A stretch of 64,000 nt of DNA from Streptomyces sp. CC0208 (GTDB taxonomy: Bacteria; Actinomycetota; Actinomycetes; Streptomycetales; Streptomycetaceae): contig NZ_CP031969.1 in NCBI RefSeq assembly GCF_003443735.1, forward strand, positions 6,944,001 through 7,008,000. Reading direction: 5' to 3'. How positions within the stretch are numbered: the first letter of the stretch is position 1; each line of letters begins with the position of its first letter. A program made the position numbers and the translations under genes. The notes below the pieces were generated by a model. It searched no databases and was not told the DNA's origin. It saw nothing but the letters and a program-made list of their open reading frames with translations. Positions 1-9,002 of the stretch are shown one piece after another.

Positions 1-350
1 TTGGCGGCGGCGGCCGCGGCGGCCTTCTTCTTCGCGGCGGTCGCGGCCTTGGCCTTGGCCTTCGCCTTCGCCGCAGCCTCTGCCTTCGCCTTCGCCTCGG
101 CGGCCTTGCCCTGCAGAGCCTTGGCGGCGAGCTGCTCGCTGACGTCCGACTGGAGGCCCTTGAGCTGCTCGGAGGAGTACTTCACGGGGGCCGAGTAGGT
201 GGCCGCCTCGGACGTCGTGGTCTCTGCGTTGCCAGGAACCGCGCTGAAGGCGATGGCGGCGGCACCGAGCGTCGCGACTCCGGCGACGGCGATCTTGTGG
301 CGCTTCGTCAGCGCACGACTATGACCACGGGTGAAAGGAATCTTGGGCAT
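1..350 (-). CDS. Secreted Ala/Lys-rich protein, N-terminal part (runs off window)
   Basis: The reading frame starts at the ATG complementary to 348-350 and is still open at the window edge, so only about 116 N-terminal residues are seen. The protein begins MPKIPFTRGHSRALTKRHK, a basic n-region, followed by a hydrophobic stretch (VAGVATLGAAAIAFSAV) and a probable signal peptidase site near residue 40. After a short polar part it becomes a repetitive Ala/Lys/Glu helix (AKAKAEAAAKAKAKAK type). In Streptomyces this N-terminus is typical of secreted cell-wall proteins that end in a lytic transglycosylase domain. That assignment is family memory, because the catalytic part lies outside the window. 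Secretion is well supported and function is not. Confidence 0.75.
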   Translation of the reverse strand, partial: MPKIPFTRGHSRALTKRHKIAVAGVATLGAAAIAFSAVPGNAETTTSEAATYSAPVKYSSEQLKGLQSDVSEQLAAKALQGKAAEAKAKAEAAAKAKAKAKAATAAKKKAAAAAAA

Positions 351-649
351 GCGGGATGGACCTCTTCGAATAGCGCGGAGGTCGCTCGCTGTCCGGCGTC
401 GGACACGGGTGCTTCCGGCACAAACGCCGCGGGGGGAACCCGCGGCGCTGAGCGACGTTGGCCATTCTTAGCTGGCGCAAAACCACCCGGCAAAGGTGTG
501 ACGTACGACCCCGGATAGTGGACCGGGGGAGGGCAAAACGGGACAGACCGGAACGTCTGCCCCGCTCATGCGTGAGGGTCTTTTCTCCTATTTCGGTTAG
601 TACGTGATCTGCGCCCTATGTGCGGCCTCACATCGAGTGCACAGCCGCC
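351..649. other. Intergenic region with structured leader of the first gene
   Basis: About 300 bases lie between the end of the queA-like gene and the start of the first gene, both on the minus strand. Read on the minus strand it contains a strong GC hairpin (CGCCGCGGG, TTCC loop, CCCGCGGCG, about 424-446) and a second dyad, GTCCG/CGGAC, about 393-406. A structured leader of this kind is common before Streptomyces cell-wall hydrolase genes. I could not match the conserved core of the c-di-AMP (ydaO) riboswitch, so no riboswitch is called. No gene is seen. Confidence 0.4.
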
Positions 650-1726
650 TCACCGGTAGTTGCGGCCGCAATGCTCTGCGTGAGGGCCCTCCTGTGGCAG
701 GAGGAGATGCACGTCCCCGAACTCGTGCCACAGGTAGTTCCGGCGCAGCGCCTCCTCGTACCCGCGGTCGATCGCCGCCCGCCCCGCGACCGCCTCCAGC
801 ATCAGCAGATGTGAGGCCTCCGGCTCGTGCAGCCCGGTCAGCAGCCCGTCCACCACCCGCACCCCGCGCTCCGGGGTCACGACGAGATCCGTCCACCCCG
901 CACGCGCGCGTACGACCCCGTCGGCCCCGGCCGCCGACTCCACGGCCCGCACGGCCGTCGTGCCGACGGCGACGACCCGGCCGTCCCCGGCCTTCGCAGC
1001 GTTGATCAGCCGCGCGGAGGCCTCCGGCACCGAGAACCGCTCGGGATACGGCGGCTCGTGCGCCTCGGCCGAGGCCACCCCCGTGTGCAGCGTGACCGGC
1101 GCGAACTGCACACCCCGGCTCACCAGCTCCGCCACCAGCCGCGCGGTGAAGGGTCGCGCGGCACTGGGCATCTCCGCGCTGCCCGCTCCGTCGGGCGACG
1201 GCAGCGCGAACACCGTCTGGTAGACGGACAACGGCTGGTCCCGCTCCGTGTAGGAGTAGCGAATGGGCCGCCCGTGCTCCCGCAGCAGTCCCAGGACCTC
1301 CCCGCCGCACACCCGGGCCCACCACAGCCGCCCGCTCACCGCCTCCTCCAGGATCAGCCGCCCGCCCCCGGGCAGCCGTACCTCCGTCCCCGCGGGCCCG
1401 CCCGCCCGCGCACGCGTGGTGCCCCTACCGTCGGGATCCCGCAGCTCCACCGCCCACCGACCGTCGTCCCCGCGTGTGGAGAAGTGCACCACCACACGCG
1501 CGTGCCGGATCCGACCGTCGACGGCCGCGGCCAGCGTGGGGGAGGTGTTCACGACGAGCAGGTCCCCGGCCCGCAGCAGCCGAGGAAGCTCCCCGAAGGC
1601 GTGGTGCGACACCTCGGTGCTCCGCGACACCAGCAGCCGTACGGCGTCCCGGTCGAGCCCGGGTCCACGCTGCTCGGCGGGCACCCGCGCCGACAACTCC
1701 TCCGGTACGTGCACAGCGAGTGTCAT
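650..1726 (-). CDS. queA: S-adenosylmethionine:tRNA ribosyltransferase-isomerase-like protein
   Basis: The predicted protein has 358 residues, the usual QueA length. QueA transfers and isomerises the ribosyl part of SAM onto 7-aminomethyl-7-deazaguanine in tRNA to give epoxyqueuosine. Family signatures include LLVVNTSPTLAAA near residue 50, VTLHTGVAS, INAAKAGDGRVVAVGTTAVR and a C-terminal LHEPEASHLLMLEAVAG. The usual TNFHLP motif is changed to TGLHEP, so this is a divergent branch and substrate identity is inferred. The ATG overlaps the stop of the upstream SDR gene (ATGA, 1723-1726), so the two are translationally coupled. A longer in-frame extension to 1975 only covers the SDR gene and is rejected. 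Confidence 0.8.
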   Translation of the reverse strand: MTLAVHVPEELSARVPAEQRGPGLDRDAVRLLVSRSTEVSHHAFGELPRLLRAGDLLVVNTSPTLAAAVDGRIRHARVVVHFSTRGDDGRWAVELRDPDGRGTTRARAGGPAGTEVRLPGGGRLILEEAVSGRLWWARVCGGEVLGLLREHGRPIRYSYTERDQPLSVYQTVFALPSPDGAGSAEMPSAARPFTARLVAELVSRGVQFAPVTLHTGVASAEAHEPPYPERFSVPEASARLINAAKAGDGRVVAVGTTAVRAVESAAGADGVVRARAGWTDLVVTPERGVRVVDGLLTGLHEPEASHLLMLEAVAGRAAIDRGYEEALRRNYLWHEFGDVHLLLPQEGPHAEHCGRNYR

Positions 1727-2418
1727 CGCCCCTCCAGCAGCGACGGAGCCCCGTACCGCCCGCTCACCGGCCGCTCGTCCAGCAGCCGCAGAAACGCCGG
1801 CACCACACTCGCCGGCTCCGGCCGCGGGTCCTGGTCGTCCGGTACGGCCGCCGCGTACAGGTCCGTCGCCATGTCCCCGGGATCGACGGCCCACACCCGC
1901 AGCCGCGGCTCCTCCTCGCCCAGCACCGCCGTGAGGTGGTCCAGGGCGGCCTTCGACGCCCCGTAGCCGCCCCACGTCTCATAGGCCTCGGCGACGGCGT
2001 CCGAACTGACCGCGATCACCGTGCCGGCCTCCGAGGCCCGCAACAGCGGCAGGGCCCCCTGGACCAGGCCCAGCGCGGCCACGACGTTCACCTCCAGTGC
2101 GCGGCGCAGCCCGTCCAGAGGCAGCCCCTCGAGGCGCGTCAGCGGCTCGGCGCCCAGCGCGCTCGCGTTGTTCACCAGCAGATCGACGCCACCGAGTTTC
2201 CGGGCCGCCGCCACCAGCTCGGAGCGGTGCGCCGGATCCGTGACGTCACCGGGCACCGCCGTCACCCGGGTCCCGTGCCCGGCGAGCGCGGCCGCCGTCT
2301 CCTTCAGGACCTCCGCCGTCCTCGCGTCGAGCACCAGGTCCCAGCCCCGCGCGGCCAGCGCCTCGGCGAGCGCCCGCCCCAGCCCCTTCGAGGCCCCCGT
2401 GATGATCGCTACCGGCAT
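1723..2418 (-). CDS. Short-chain dehydrogenase/reductase
   Basis: The product is a 231-residue classical SDR. It starts MPVAIITGASKGLG, giving the TGxxxGxG cofactor motif at the N-terminus, followed by an acidic LDART region at the end of strand 2. It then has NNAS at the centre and the catalytic pair of Ser in VSSDAV and YGASK (YxxxK). The start is the ATG at 2416-2418. The 16-residue upstream extension lacks the Rossmann fold and is not used. It is the first gene of a coupled pair with the QueA-like gene, which suggests, without proof, a shared role. The substrate cannot be read from the sequence. Confidence 0.85.
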   Translation of the reverse strand: MPVAIITGASKGLGRALAEALAARGWDLVLDARTAEVLKETAAALAGHGTRVTAVPGDVTDPAHRSELVAAARKLGGVDLLVNNASALGAEPLTRLEGLPLDGLRRALEVNVVAALGLVQGALPLLRASEAGTVIAVSSDAVAEAYETWGGYGASKAALDHLTAVLGEEEPRLRVWAVDPGDMATDLYAAAVPDDQDPRPEPASVVPAFLRLLDERPVSGRYGAPSLLEGR

Positions 2419-2604
2419 GACACACGTCCCCTCGTCCTCCACGCCTCCTGATCGGCGTGCCCCCAACGTAGGAACGGGGCCGACCCGGCCGCCTCGGACG
2501 CGGGCCGCAAAGCGGTGAGGCCCTTCGCCCTAGGTCGCCCGCCCTAGCCGGGAGCCGTCACAGGTCCGATCCGCGCTGTCACACCCCGCCCGTACTCTGA
2601 GGGC

Positions 2605-3750
2605 ATGAGTCAAGGCCCCCGGTCCGGCCTCGCCGCGGTGAGTTCCGCGCTCCTGGCCATGAGCAGGCACCTGGAAGTGCGTGACGTCCTCAAGACGATC
2701 GTCGCCTCGGCCCGCGAACTGCTCGACGCGCAGTACGCCGCCCTCGGCGTCCCGGACGACCACGGCGGCTTCGCCCAGTTCGTGGTCGACGGTGTCAGCG
2801 ACGAGCAGTGGAAGGCCATCGGCCCGCTCCCGCGCCAGCACGGCATCCTCGCCGCGATGCTCCACGAGGCCACACCCGAGCGCCTGGCCGATGTCCGCAA
2901 GGACCCCCGCTTCGAGGGCTGGCCGTCCGCCCACCCCGACCTGGTCGACTTCCTGGGCCTGCCGATCCGCGACGGCGACGAGGTCATCGGCGCCTTGTTC
3001 CTCGCCAACAAGAACTGCCCCAAGCCTGAAGGAAGTTGTGGCTTCACCGAGGAGGACGAGGAACTCCTCTCGATCCTCGCCCAGCACGCCGCGATCGCCC
3101 TCACCAACGCCCGCCTCTACGAACGCAGCCGCGAGCTCACGATCGCCGAGGAGCGCTCCCGCCTGGCCCACGAACTGCACGACGCGGTCAGCCAGAAGCT
3201 CTTCTCCCTGCGCCTGACCGCCCAGGCCGCAGCCGCCCTCGTCGACCGCGACCCCTCCCGCGCCAAGGGCGAACTGCACCAGGTGGCCGTGCTCGCCGCC
3301 GAGGCCGCCGACGAACTGCGCGCCGCAGTCGTCGAGTTGCGCCCCGCCGCCCTGGACGAGGACGGCCTCACCGCCACCCTGCGCACCCAGATCCACGTCC
3401 TGGACCGCGCCCACACCGCGCGCGTGACCTTCGCCGCCCGTAACTTCCGCGCACTGCCGGCCGCCCAGGAGGAGGCCATGCTCCGCGTCGCCCAGGAGGC
3501 CCTGCACAACGCGCTGCGGCACTCGGGAGCAGAGCATGTCGACGTCACCCTGGACCGGCGCGGCAGCGGAGCCGTCCTGCGCGTCACGGACGACGGCTGC
3601 GGCTTCGAACCGAAGGCGATCCGCCGCGCGGGACGCCACCTCGGCCTGGTCTCCATGCGGGACCGCACCAGCGGGGTCGGCGGCACGCTGACCGTGGAAT
3701 CGGCGCCCGGCAAGGGCACCACGATCGAGATGGAGGTCCCCGGTGGCTGA
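2605..3750 (+). CDS. Soluble GAF-domain sensor histidine kinase
   Basis: This 381-residue two-component kinase has no transmembrane segment. A GAF domain spans roughly residues 22-170. It is followed by a HisKA_3 dimerisation/phosphoacceptor segment with RSRLAHELHDAVSQK, where the first His is residue 189. A HATPase_c domain follows, with N-box EALHNALRHSG and G-boxes DDGCGF and GLVSMRDR. This is the NarL/DesK-type class that partners LuxR-type regulators. Its stop overlaps the GTG of the regulator gene by 8 bases, so the pair is co-translated. A cytoplasmic GAF kinase suggests sensing of a small molecule or redox signal, but the ligand is unknown. Confidence 0.93.
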   Translation: MSQGPRSGLAAVSSALLAMSRHLEVRDVLKTIVASARELLDAQYAALGVPDDHGGFAQFVVDGVSDEQWKAIGPLPRQHGILAAMLHEATPERLADVRKDPRFEGWPSAHPDLVDFLGLPIRDGDEVIGALFLANKNCPKPEGSCGFTEEDEELLSILAQHAAIALTNARLYERSRELTIAEERSRLAHELHDAVSQKLFSLRLTAQAAAALVDRDPSRAKGELHQVAVLAAEAADELRAAVVELRPAALDEDGLTATLRTQIHVLDRAHTARVTFAARNFRALPAAQEEAMLRVAQEALHNALRHSGAEHVDVTLDRRGSGAVLRVTDDGCGFEPKAIRRAGRHLGLVSMRDRTSGVGGTLTVESAPGKGTTIEMEVPGG

Positions 3751-4384
3751 CGCGATCAAGGTCCTGCTCGTCGACGACCACCAGGTCGTCCGCCGGGGAC
3801 TGCGCACCTTCCTCGAAGTGCAGGACGACATAGCGGTCGTGGGCGAGGCCGCCGACGGCGCCGAGGGCGTCGCGCGCGCCGAGGAACTGAAGCCCGACGT
3901 CGTCCTCATGGACGTCAAGATGCCGGGCATGGACGGCATCGACGCCCTGCGCAAACTGCGCGAACTGAACAACCCCGCGCGCGTGCTGATCGTCACCAGC
4001 TTCACCGAACAGCGCACAATGGTCCCGGCCCTGCGCGCGGGCGCCGCCGGTTACGTCTACAAGGACATCGACCCCGACGCCCTCGCCGGCGCCATCCGCT
4101 CCGTGCACGCCGGGCACATCCTGCTCCAACCCGAGGTCGCGGGCGTCCTGTTGTCCCAGGAGGAGAACAACTCCGGCCAGGGCAGAGGCGGTTCGCTCAC
4201 CGAGCGGGAGCGCGAGGTGCTCGGACTGATCGCGGACGGCCGCTCCAACCGGGAGATCGCCCGCGCGCTGGTCCTCTCCGAGAAGACCGTCAAGACGCAC
4301 GTCTCGAACATCCTGATGAAACTCGACCTGGCAGACCGGACACAGGCGGCACTGTGGGCGGTTCGTCACGGATTGGCCGGTTGA
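3743..4384 (+). CDS. NarL/LuxR-family response regulator
   Basis: The protein has 213 residues. The receiver domain shows DDHQVVRRG at the N-terminus, the phosphoacceptor Asp57 in VVLMDVKMPGMDG, Thr/Ser in IVTSFTEQ and Lys in YVYKDI. The C-terminal LuxR-type helix-turn-helix carries LTEREREVLGLIADGRSNRE and KTVKTHVSNILMKL. It starts with GTG inside the end of the kinase gene. It is the DNA-binding partner of the GAF kinase and its target genes are not evident. The chaplin gene downstream is separated by about 157 bases and may be independent. Confidence 0.95.
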   Translation: MADAIKVLLVDDHQVVRRGLRTFLEVQDDIAVVGEAADGAEGVARAEELKPDVVLMDVKMPGMDGIDALRKLRELNNPARVLIVTSFTEQRTMVPALRAGAAGYVYKDIDPDALAGAIRSVHAGHILLQPEVAGVLLSQEENNSGQGRGGSLTEREREVLGLIADGRSNREIARALVLSEKTVKTHVSNILMKLDLADRTQAALWAVRHGLAG

Positions 4385-4541
4385 TCCCTCGGGTGCACGG
4401 CAATACGGAGGGTTCCGCTCCGGAGTGAGATTCATACCGTCGTGGGAATGTCCCCCGAATGGCGCATCCTTCGTGGAGGCCCGCCGTTCTCCAGTGCGTG
4501 CTGCGGCGAGTGCCGCGGCAATCGCTAGGGAGGGCTTAGAA

Positions 4542-4787
4542 GTGAAGAACCTGAAGAAGGCAGCGGCCGTGACGATGGTGGCCGGAGGGCTGATCGCCGC
4601 CGGTGCCGGTATGGCCTCCGCCACCGACGGGGCGCACGCCGACGGCAAGGCCGTGGGCTCGCCCGGCGTCATCTCGGGCAACCTCGTCCAGGCCCCGGTG
4701 CACGTCCCGGTGAACGCGGTCGGCAACAGCGTGAACGTCATCGGCGTGCTGAACCCCGCCTTCGGCAACCTCGGTCTCAACCACTGA
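4542..4787 (+). CDS. chpE: Short chaplin, cysteine-free
   Basis: The protein has 81 residues. A signal peptide (MKNLKKAAAVTMVAGG..., cleavage after ASA near residue 27) is followed by a single chaplin domain with the hallmark GNSVNVIGVLNPAFGN near the C-terminus. Chaplins are secreted and assemble into amyloid-like rodlets that make aerial hyphae and spores hydrophobic. Most short chaplins carry two cysteines in the domain. This one has none, the defining trait of ChpE in Streptomyces coelicolor. The start is GTG with a GGGAGGG ribosome-binding site at about 4528-4534. A hairpin terminator follows directly. Confidence 0.93.
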   Translation: MKNLKKAAAVTMVAGGLIAAGAGMASATDGAHADGKAVGSPGVISGNLVQAPVHVPVNAVGNSVNVIGVLNPAFGNLGLNH

Positions 4788-4815
4788 CGTCCCTCGCCGA
4801 GCGGGCAGTGACTTC

Positions 4816-4848
4816 GGCCTCCCGGGTGCCTCACGCACCCGGGAGGCC
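4816..4848 (+). terminator. Hairpin terminator after chpE
   Basis: A perfect 14-bp inverted repeat, GGCCTCCCGGGTGC / GCACCCGGGAGGCC, has a 5-base loop and begins 28 bases after the chaplin stop. There is no long T-run, as is common in Streptomyces. It lies between convergent genes and could serve both strands. Confidence 0.8.
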
Positions 4849-4915
4849 GGTCCGTTTGTGCACCCATGGTGCCGGACCGCGTACTCACCGCCGCCGCAGC
4901 CCAGCCCCACGCCGG

Positions 4916-5704
4916 TCACCGCACCCCTCGCTCCAACTCCTCCACGTACGCGTTGTAGGCGGCCACCTGTGCCCGCCGCCCCGTCCGCTCCACCGGGCGC
5001 AAGGCCTCCCCCCGAGCCCGCATCTCGGCGGAGCTCACCGCACCCCCGTGCCCCCTCTCGTGGGCCAGCGACACCAACAACCCCACCCGCTGAGCAAGCT
5101 CCAGCACCCGCACCGCCCTGGGCGGATACCCCGGCGCCAGCACCTCCCGCCCCCGCTCGGCCCGAGCCCGGTACGCCCCGATCGCCGCCTCCGCCACCGG
5201 CCCCGAAGCGGCCACGTCCAGCCGCGACAACACCTCCGTCGCCTCCCGCAAGGCCTCCGCGAGCTCCCGCTCGGCCTCACCCAGCGAGGGAACGTCCGCC
5301 GGCGGAGCCTCCCGCACCGGCAGCACCTGCCACACCACCTCGACATGCACATCACCCGCGGGCCCGGCCTCGTACACCTCCGGCACCAGGCCCAGCGCGG
5401 CGCCGTGACAGACCACCGCCTCCTCCGCCTCCAACGCCCGCGCGTTGAACTCCGGCGGACCGCTCAACCCCAGCGGATGCCCGGGCGCGGGCAGCGCCAC
5501 CCGCAGTCCCGTCACGCCGAGCGACCGCAGCCGCCCCAGCGCCAGCGTCAGACCGACGGCCGCCGGCTCACCCGGCAGCCCCTCGACCCGGTGCACGGCA
5601 TCGTCACCGACGATCGCCGACACGGCGTCGTCCGGCGAGACAAGTCCGGCCAAAAGACCGTTTCCCCAAGCGGCAAGGCGTCCAGAGCGCGGTTCCGAGA
5701 ACAT
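4916..5704 (-). CDS. Conserved actinomycete protein of unknown function
   Basis: The protein has 262 residues and starts MFSEPRSGRLAAWGNGLLAG at the ATG complementary to 5702-5704. It is rich in Ala, Leu and acidic residues. It has no signal peptide and no clear transmembrane helix, and the C-terminal part looks helical, with Arg/Glu-rich stretches. I do not recognise a catalytic motif. It is divergently oriented to the ABC ATPase gene, from which it is separated by about 140 bases. Confidence 0.7.
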   Translation of the reverse strand: MFSEPRSGRLAAWGNGLLAGLVSPDDAVSAIVGDDAVHRVEGLPGEPAAVGLTLALGRLRSLGVTGLRVALPAPGHPLGLSGPPEFNARALEAEEAVVCHGAALGLVPEVYEAGPAGDVHVEVVWQVLPVREAPPADVPSLGEAERELAEALREATEVLSRLDVAASGPVAEAAIGAYRARAERGREVLAPGYPPRAVRVLELAQRVGLLVSLAHERGHGGAVSSAEMRARGEALRPVERTGRRAQVAAYNAYVEELERGVR

Positions 5705-5845
5705 GCCCCCCAGCCTAAGGACCGGACCACTGGACGGGAGCCGCCGACCGGTGGCGTAGATTTCATCGAGGGCTGCGCCCAAAAGCGCGCACGCGCCAGC
5801 CGAGACGCCGACACCGGTCACACTGCAAGGGGAGACAACGCGCTC

Positions 5846-6643
<798 letters not shown>

Positions 6644-6736
6644 TCACGTGAAGTCCCCGCAAAAACAAGGGTAAGAAGCCCGTCCCGCGCCATCGCGCCC
6701 TGTCCGCGGCGGTACCCCCGGACCTACCATGACCAT

Positions 6737-7168
6737 GTGAACGACATCGACGCATGGGTGTGGTGGCTCGTCGGCGCGGCAGCGCTCGGAATCCCGCTCG
6801 TGGTGACCGCGATGCCGGAGTTCGGCATGCTCGCGGCGGGCGCCTTCGCCGCCGCGATCGCGGCCGGACTCGGCGGTGACGTCGTCGTCCAGGTGCTCGT
6901 GTTCGCCGTCGTCTCGGTGGCCCTCATCGCCGTCGTACGGCCCATCGCGACCCGGCATCGCTCCCAGCGGCCCCAACTCGCCACGGGTATCGACGCGTTG
7001 AGGGGCAAACAGGCCGTCGTCCTGGAGCGTGTCGACAGCACGGGTGGCCGGATCAAGCTCGCCGGCGAAGTCTGGTCCGCCCGCTCTCTCGACACCGGCC
7101 GTGCCTTCGAAGTAGGCCAGGAAGTGGATGTCGTGGACATCGAGGGAGCCACGGCGATCATCATGTGA
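6737..7168 (+). CDS. NfeD-like membrane protein
   Basis: The protein has 143 residues. Two or three hydrophobic segments lie between about residues 8 and 65 (WWLVGAAALGIPLVV, VLVFAVVSVALIAVV). A soluble C-terminal OB-fold typical of NfeD follows (TGIDALRGKQAVVLERV ... GQEVDVVDIEGATAIIM). NfeD proteins work with SPFH/stomatin-type proteins in membrane microdomains and quality control. The next gene encodes exactly such a protein. The start is GTG at 6737. The short form lacks the N-terminal ClpP-like protease domain of long NfeD proteins. Confidence 0.87.
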   Translation: MNDIDAWVWWLVGAAALGIPLVVTAMPEFGMLAAGAFAAAIAAGLGGDVVVQVLVFAVVSVALIAVVRPIATRHRSQRPQLATGIDALRGKQAVVLERVDSTGGRIKLAGEVWSARSLDTGRAFEVGQEVDVVDIEGATAIIM

Positions 7169-7234
7169 CCTCGCAGGATGCAACTGAACCGAACGCACCA
7201 CGAGTTGTGCGACGGTCTGTCAGACTCGACCAGC

Positions 7235-7260
7235 AAGATCTTCAACAACCATAAGATCTT
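7235..7260. promoter_or_regulatory. Twin AAGATCTT palindromes before the SPFH gene
   Basis: AAGATCTT, itself a palindrome, occurs at 7235-7242 and again at 7253-7260, 18 bases apart. It lies in an A/T-richer patch just upstream of the SPFH gene. The arrangement resembles a tandem operator, but no regulator is known for it and the function is inferred. Confidence 0.35.
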
Positions 7261-7298
7261 CCGAGAACGCCGAGGCAGAGAAGGGCACGGGGAGCACG

Positions 7299-8237
7299 AT
7301 GGAACCGGTCATCATCGTCTTGATCATCCTGGTGGTGTTGGTCTTCATCGCCCTGATCAAGACGATCCAGGTCATCCCGCAGGCGAGCGCCGCGATTGTC
7401 GAGCGCTTCGGCCGCTACACGCGGACGCTCAACGCGGGACTCAACATCGTCGTCCCGTTCATAGACACCATCCGCAACCGCATCGACCTGCGTGAACAGG
7501 TCGTCCCCTTCCCGCCGCAGCCGGTGATCACCCAGGACAACCTGGTCGTCAACATCGACACGGTCATCTATTACCAGGTCACCGACGCCCGGGCGGCGAC
7601 CTACGAGGTCGCCAGCTACATCCAGGCGATCGAGCAGCTCACCGTCACCACCCTCCGCAACATCATCGGCGGCATGGACCTGGAGCGGACCCTGACCTCC
7701 CGCGAGGAGATCAACGCGGCCCTGCGCGGCGTCCTCGACGAGGCCACCGGCAAGTGGGGCATCCGCGTCAACCGCGTGGAACTGAAGGCCATCGAGCCCC
7801 CGACCTCCATCCAGGACTCGATGGAGAAGCAGATGCGCGCCGACCGTGACAAGCGCGCCGCGATCCTCACCGCCGAAGGTACGCGCCAGGCCGCGATCCT
7901 CACGGCCGAGGGTGAGAAGCAGTCCCAGATCCTGCGCGCCGAGGGTGAGGCCAAGGCCGCCGCCCTCCGCGCCGAAGGCGAAGCCCAGGCCGTCCGCACG
8001 GTCTTCGAGGCGATCCACGCCGGAGACCCGGACCAGAAGCTCCTCTCCTACCAGTACCTCCAGATGCTCCCGAAGATCGCCGAGGGCGACGCCAACAAGC
8101 TCTGGATCGTCCCCAGCGAAATCGGCGACGCCCTCAAGGGCCTCTCCGGAGCGATGGGCAACTTCGGCAACTTCGGCGGCGGTTCGGGCGCAGGCAACGG
8201 CGGCTCGGAACGCCGGGAAACCCCGAAGATCGACTGA
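7299..8237 (+). CDS. SPFH/band-7 (stomatin-like) membrane protein
   Basis: The protein has 312 residues. One N-terminal membrane anchor (residues about 4-24) is followed by the band-7 domain (VERFGRYTRTLNAGLN, LREQVVPFPPQPVIT). A coiled-coil built from repeated AILTAEG/RAEGEA units lies at about residues 185-235, then a conserved C-terminal part and a Gly/Asn-rich tail. This is the QmcA/stomatin group, which forms oligomers in membrane microdomains. It pairs with the upstream nfeD-like gene, the classic arrangement. The start is ATG at 7299. Confidence 0.93.
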   Translation: MEPVIIVLIILVVLVFIALIKTIQVIPQASAAIVERFGRYTRTLNAGLNIVVPFIDTIRNRIDLREQVVPFPPQPVITQDNLVVNIDTVIYYQVTDARAATYEVASYIQAIEQLTVTTLRNIIGGMDLERTLTSREEINAALRGVLDEATGKWGIRVNRVELKAIEPPTSIQDSMEKQMRADRDKRAAILTAEGTRQAAILTAEGEKQSQILRAEGEAKAAALRAEGEAQAVRTVFEAIHAGDPDQKLLSYQYLQMLPKIAEGDANKLWIVPSEIGDALKGLSGAMGNFGNFGGGSGAGNGGSERRETPKID

Positions 8238-8255
8238 CAGAGCCGTGAACACAAG

Positions 8256-8295
8256 GTTCCCCGCACCCACCCAGGGGCGCGGGGAACTGCGCGAC
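8256..8295. repeat. Dispersed intergenic repeat, copy 1, forming a hairpin
   Basis: The minus strand reads GTCGCGCAGTTCCCCGCGCC(CCT) (8273-8295). The same sequence occurs on the plus strand at 26975-26997 and 38285-38307, always just after a stop codon. Here GTTCCCCGC (8256-8264) pairs with GCGGGGAAC (8279-8287), so it may terminate the SPFH transcript. Confidence 0.75.
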
Positions 8296-8343
8296 AGGCC
8301 ACGACGAACCGTCAGCCGCAACCCAACCGATCCCGGCAGACGA

Positions 8344-8850
8344 CTAGGCGGCCTCTCCAGCCAGCCAATCCGGCAACGCCGAGAAGTCCTCGTGCCCCAG
8401 CGACAACAGCATCGCGTCCGCCGGAGTGGGCTCGAACGGCTCCCGCAGCAACGGCATCCCCGCCTCCGCCGGAGTCCGGTTCGCCTTGCGGTGGTTGTCC
8501 TCCGCGCAGGAGGCCACCGTGTTCAGCCAGGTGTCCTGACCACCCTGCGACCGCGGCACCACGTGGTCCACGGTCGTCGCCCGCCGCCCGCAGTACGCGC
8601 ACCTGTGCCGGTCACGCACCAGAACACCCCGCCGCGACCACGGGGCTTGTCTTCGGAAGGGCACCCGCACATACCTGCACAACCTGATCACCCGGGGCGC
8701 CGGTATGTCGACCGCGGCTCCGCGCATGCGCAGTTCGGGGTGGGACTGCTCGACGACGGCCTTGTCCTGAAGCACCAGAACGACGGCTCGGTTCAACGTC
8801 ACCGTCGACAGCGGCTCGAAGCTCGCGTTCAGTACCAGCGTGTCCCGCAT
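8344..8850 (-). CDS. HNH endonuclease family protein
   Basis: The protein has 168 residues. An HNH motif with a zinc-binding CxxC (CAYCGRRATTVDHVVPRS) sits at about residues 89-106. It is followed by NTVASCAEDNHRKANRTP, giving the Asn/His of the fold and the second Cys. This short class is widespread in actinobacteria and usually chromosomal. It is not linked here to any restriction or phage genes, and its DNA target is unknown. The N-terminus LVLNASFEPLSTVTLNRAV is typical of the group. Confidence 0.9.
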   Translation of the reverse strand: MRDTLVLNASFEPLSTVTLNRAVVLVLQDKAVVEQSHPELRMRGAAVDIPAPRVIRLCRYVRVPFRRQAPWSRRGVLVRDRHRCAYCGRRATTVDHVVPRSQGGQDTWLNTVASCAEDNHRKANRTPAEAGMPLLREPFEPTPADAMLLSLGHEDFSALPDWLAGEAA

Positions 8851-8941
8851 GTCAGCCCACCTCCCATGTGCACCGTCCCACCCCCTGGCGGGCTTGGGCT
8901 TGGATCAACTCTGGCCGGGCACGCCGAGATGGACAACGCAA

Positions 8942-8986
8942 TAAAAAAGTGCCCGCCTCTGATCAATTCCAAGACCAGAGGCGGGC
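8942..8986 (-). terminator. Intrinsic terminator after the PEBP gene (minus strand)
   Basis: On the minus strand GCCCGCCTCTG and CAGAGGCGGGC form an 11-bp stem with a 14-base loop, followed by ACTTTTTTAT. This is a classic Rho-independent terminator for the Spo0M/PEBP gene pair upstream. Confidence 0.9.
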
Positions 8987-9002
8987 AAACGCCCGATGAA
9001 CG

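Noticed and set aside
2530..4017. Long minus-strand open frame (495 codons) opposite the kinase/regulator genes
   Set aside because: It is an antisense shadow caused by high GC; the plus strand carries complete known domains in the same place.
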